Shown one piece after another: positions 13,390 to 14,443 of a DNA stretch of 14,443 bases; position 1 is the stretch's first letter; every line of letters starts with the position of its first letter. The DNA comes from Bacteroidales bacterium (GTDB taxonomy: Bacteria > Bacteroidota > Bacteroidia > Bacteroidales > UBA932). Below the pieces are notes generated by a model, which was given only the letters and a program-made list of their open reading frames with translations, was not told the DNA's origin and did no database searches. Position numbers and translations under genes: made by a program. The stretch spans positions 1 to 14,443 of the forward strand of contig JAFYZE010000040.1 in the NCBI GenBank assembly GCA_017548805.1. The letters run 5' to 3'.

Positions 13390-14443
13390 TTACTTTTTGG
13401 CGGCTTCGGCTGCGGCCTTGGCCGCGGCGGCACGTGCCTTGATGATGCCGAGGACCTGGCCCTTGGCGATGTTGATCTGGTCAAGCAGAGGCAGGAAGGC
13501 CGGGCAGCTGAACTGGCAGCAGCCGCAGGAAATGCAGTCATGCACTGCATTGGCTTCGAGCTGCTCCATGTCGCCGGCCTTGGCGAGTTTGTAGAGGAAG
13601 AAAGGCTCCAGGCCCATCGGGCAGGCATCCGCGCAGCGTCCGCAGCGGATGCAGTTACCGGGCTCGGAGCGCTTGGTGGCGCCTTCGGAAAGGTACAGGA
13701 GGGAAGAAGAACCCTTGACGGTGCAGGCGTCCATGTTCGCCACGGCGCGTCCCATCATGGGACCGCCGCTGATGATCTTGGCCGCGCCCTCCGGGACTCC
13801 CCCCGCATACTCGGCGATATAGCTGAGCGGCATGCCGATGCGGAAGAAATAGTTGTGCTGCTTCTCGACGGGCAGGCAGTCGCCGGTGATCGTCATGACA
13901 TTGGTGACCAGAGGTTTGTTCTTCTGGACGGCTTCGTAGACGGCAAGGGAGGTGGCGACGTTCTGCACGACCGCACCGACGCTGATGGGCAGTCCTCCGG
14001 ACTTGACCTGGCGGCGCATGACGGCGTCAATGAGCTGCTTCTCACCGCCCTGGGGATATTTCTTCTTGAGGGAGAGGACCTCGATGCCCTTGTAGCCGAG
14101 TTCGGCCACGGCCTTGGACATCGACTCTATCGCCTCGGGCTTATTCTCCTCGATGCCGATGACGCAGCGGCAGTCGCCGAGAACCTTCTTCATGATGGCG
14201 GCTCCGATGACGATCTCCTTCGGGCGCTCGAGCATGATGCGGAAGTCGCTCGTCAGGTAAGGCTCGCACTCCGCGCCGTTGATGATGAGGCACTCGGCCA
14301 CGCTGCCGGGAGCGGGATTGAGCTTGACATGGGTCGGGAAGGTGGCACCGCCCAGACCGACAACGCCGCAGGCCTTGATGCGGTCGAGGATGGCGGCGCG
14401 GTCCTCGGGGATCTCTGTGACGAGGGTATCGGACAGGTCGATG
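13390..14443 (-). CDS. rnfC: Rnf complex subunit RnfC, partial (cut at right edge)
   Basis: Peripheral subunit that reacts with NAD(H) and holds FMN and two [4Fe-4S] clusters on the cytoplasmic side. The frame runs unbroken to the window edge, so about 350 residues of the C-terminal part are seen and the start lies outside. The visible beginning includes the flavin/NADH fold GVVGLGGATFPTHVKL (encoded near 14,330-14,375), followed by INGAECEPYLTSDFRIM. Two cysteine groups are clear: CIRCGRCADACPMGLEP near 13,620-13,660 and CISCGCCQFSCPAFLP near 13,495-13,540. The end is a lysine/alanine-rich tail. A GTG at 14,301 could mimic a start, but the domain continues upstream, so it is internal. rnfB is expected upstream. 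Confidence 0.95.
   Translation of the reverse strand, partial: IDLSDTLVTEIPEDRAAILDRIKACGVVGLGGATFPTHVKLNPAPGSVAECLIINGAECEPYLTSDFRIMLERPKEIVIGAAIMKKVLGDCRCVIGIEENKPEAIESMSKAVAELGYKGIEVLSLKKKYPQGGEKQLIDAVMRRQVKSGGLPISVGAVVQNVATSLAVYEAVQKNKPLVTNVMTITGDCLPVEKQHNYFFRIGMPLSYIAEYAGGVPEGAAKIISGGPMMGRAVANMDACTVKGSSSLLYLSEGATKRSEPGNCIRCGRCADACPMGLEPFFLYKLAKAGDMEQLEANAVHDCISCGCCQFSCPAFLPLLDQINIAKGQVLGIIKARAAAAKAAAEAAKK

Noticed and set aside
1..14443. CRISPR arrays, tRNA or rRNA genes, insertion sequences
   Set aside because: I looked for regularly spaced repeats, tRNA T-arm patterns and transposase motifs on both strands and saw none.

Overview
The window looks like a piece of a Bacteroidota (Bacteroidales) chromosome. 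Three things suggest this: a promoter of the Bacteroidetes -33 TTTG / -7 TAnnTTTG type upstream of the galactanase gene, the rnf gene order C-D-G-E-A reading toward the left, and the general protein content (outer-membrane barrel, lipoprotein glycosidase, PgeF, PurU). From about 2,470 onward the DNA is clearly GC-rich and tightly packed, as in Alistipes-like or related gut and rumen Bacteroidales. The genus is inference only.

Region 1 (1-1,578) is AT-richer than the rest and looks like an acquired element or its remnant. It carries, on the minus strand, a very small gene (1,007-1,180) with a NUMOD3-like DNA-binding motif and, after it, a GTG-started gene (14-943) that I read as a filamentous-phage/plasmid gene II/X-type replication initiator. 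About 400 bases upstream of the pair hold no convincing gene. Region 2 (1,579-2,474) is a secreted or outer-membrane beta-barrel gene followed by a 300-base intergenic stretch dense in inverted repeats.

Region 3 (2,475-5,227) is a tightly spaced plus-strand set of five genes: an ECF-type sigma factor, a coiled-coil four-helix membrane protein (a candidate sigma partner), the peptidoglycan-editing factor PgeF, a small three-helix membrane protein, and an orphan ABC ATPase that overlaps it by 23 bases. Region 4 (5,229-9,319) is a minus-strand set: a large MscS-family mechanosensitive channel, formyltetrahydrofolate deformylase PurU and a HAD phosphatase. It converges on region 3 with a single base between the two stop codons.

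Region 5 (9,320-10,633) holds a promoter and a lipoprotein GH53 endo-beta-1,4-galactanase. Region 6 (10,630-14,443) is the Rnf ferredoxin:NAD+ oxidoreductase operon on the minus strand: rnfC (cut by the window edge), rnfD, rnfG, rnfE and rnfA. rnfB is expected just beyond the right edge. The galactanase and rnfA end in the same palindromic CTAG, which supplies TAG to both strands.

Most of the window is well-understood core metabolism and bioenergetics. The parts that are least explained are the replication-initiator/NUMOD3 pair, the hairpin-rich segment at 2,266-2,357, and the two uncharacterised membrane proteins paired with a sigma factor and with an orphan ABC ATPase.
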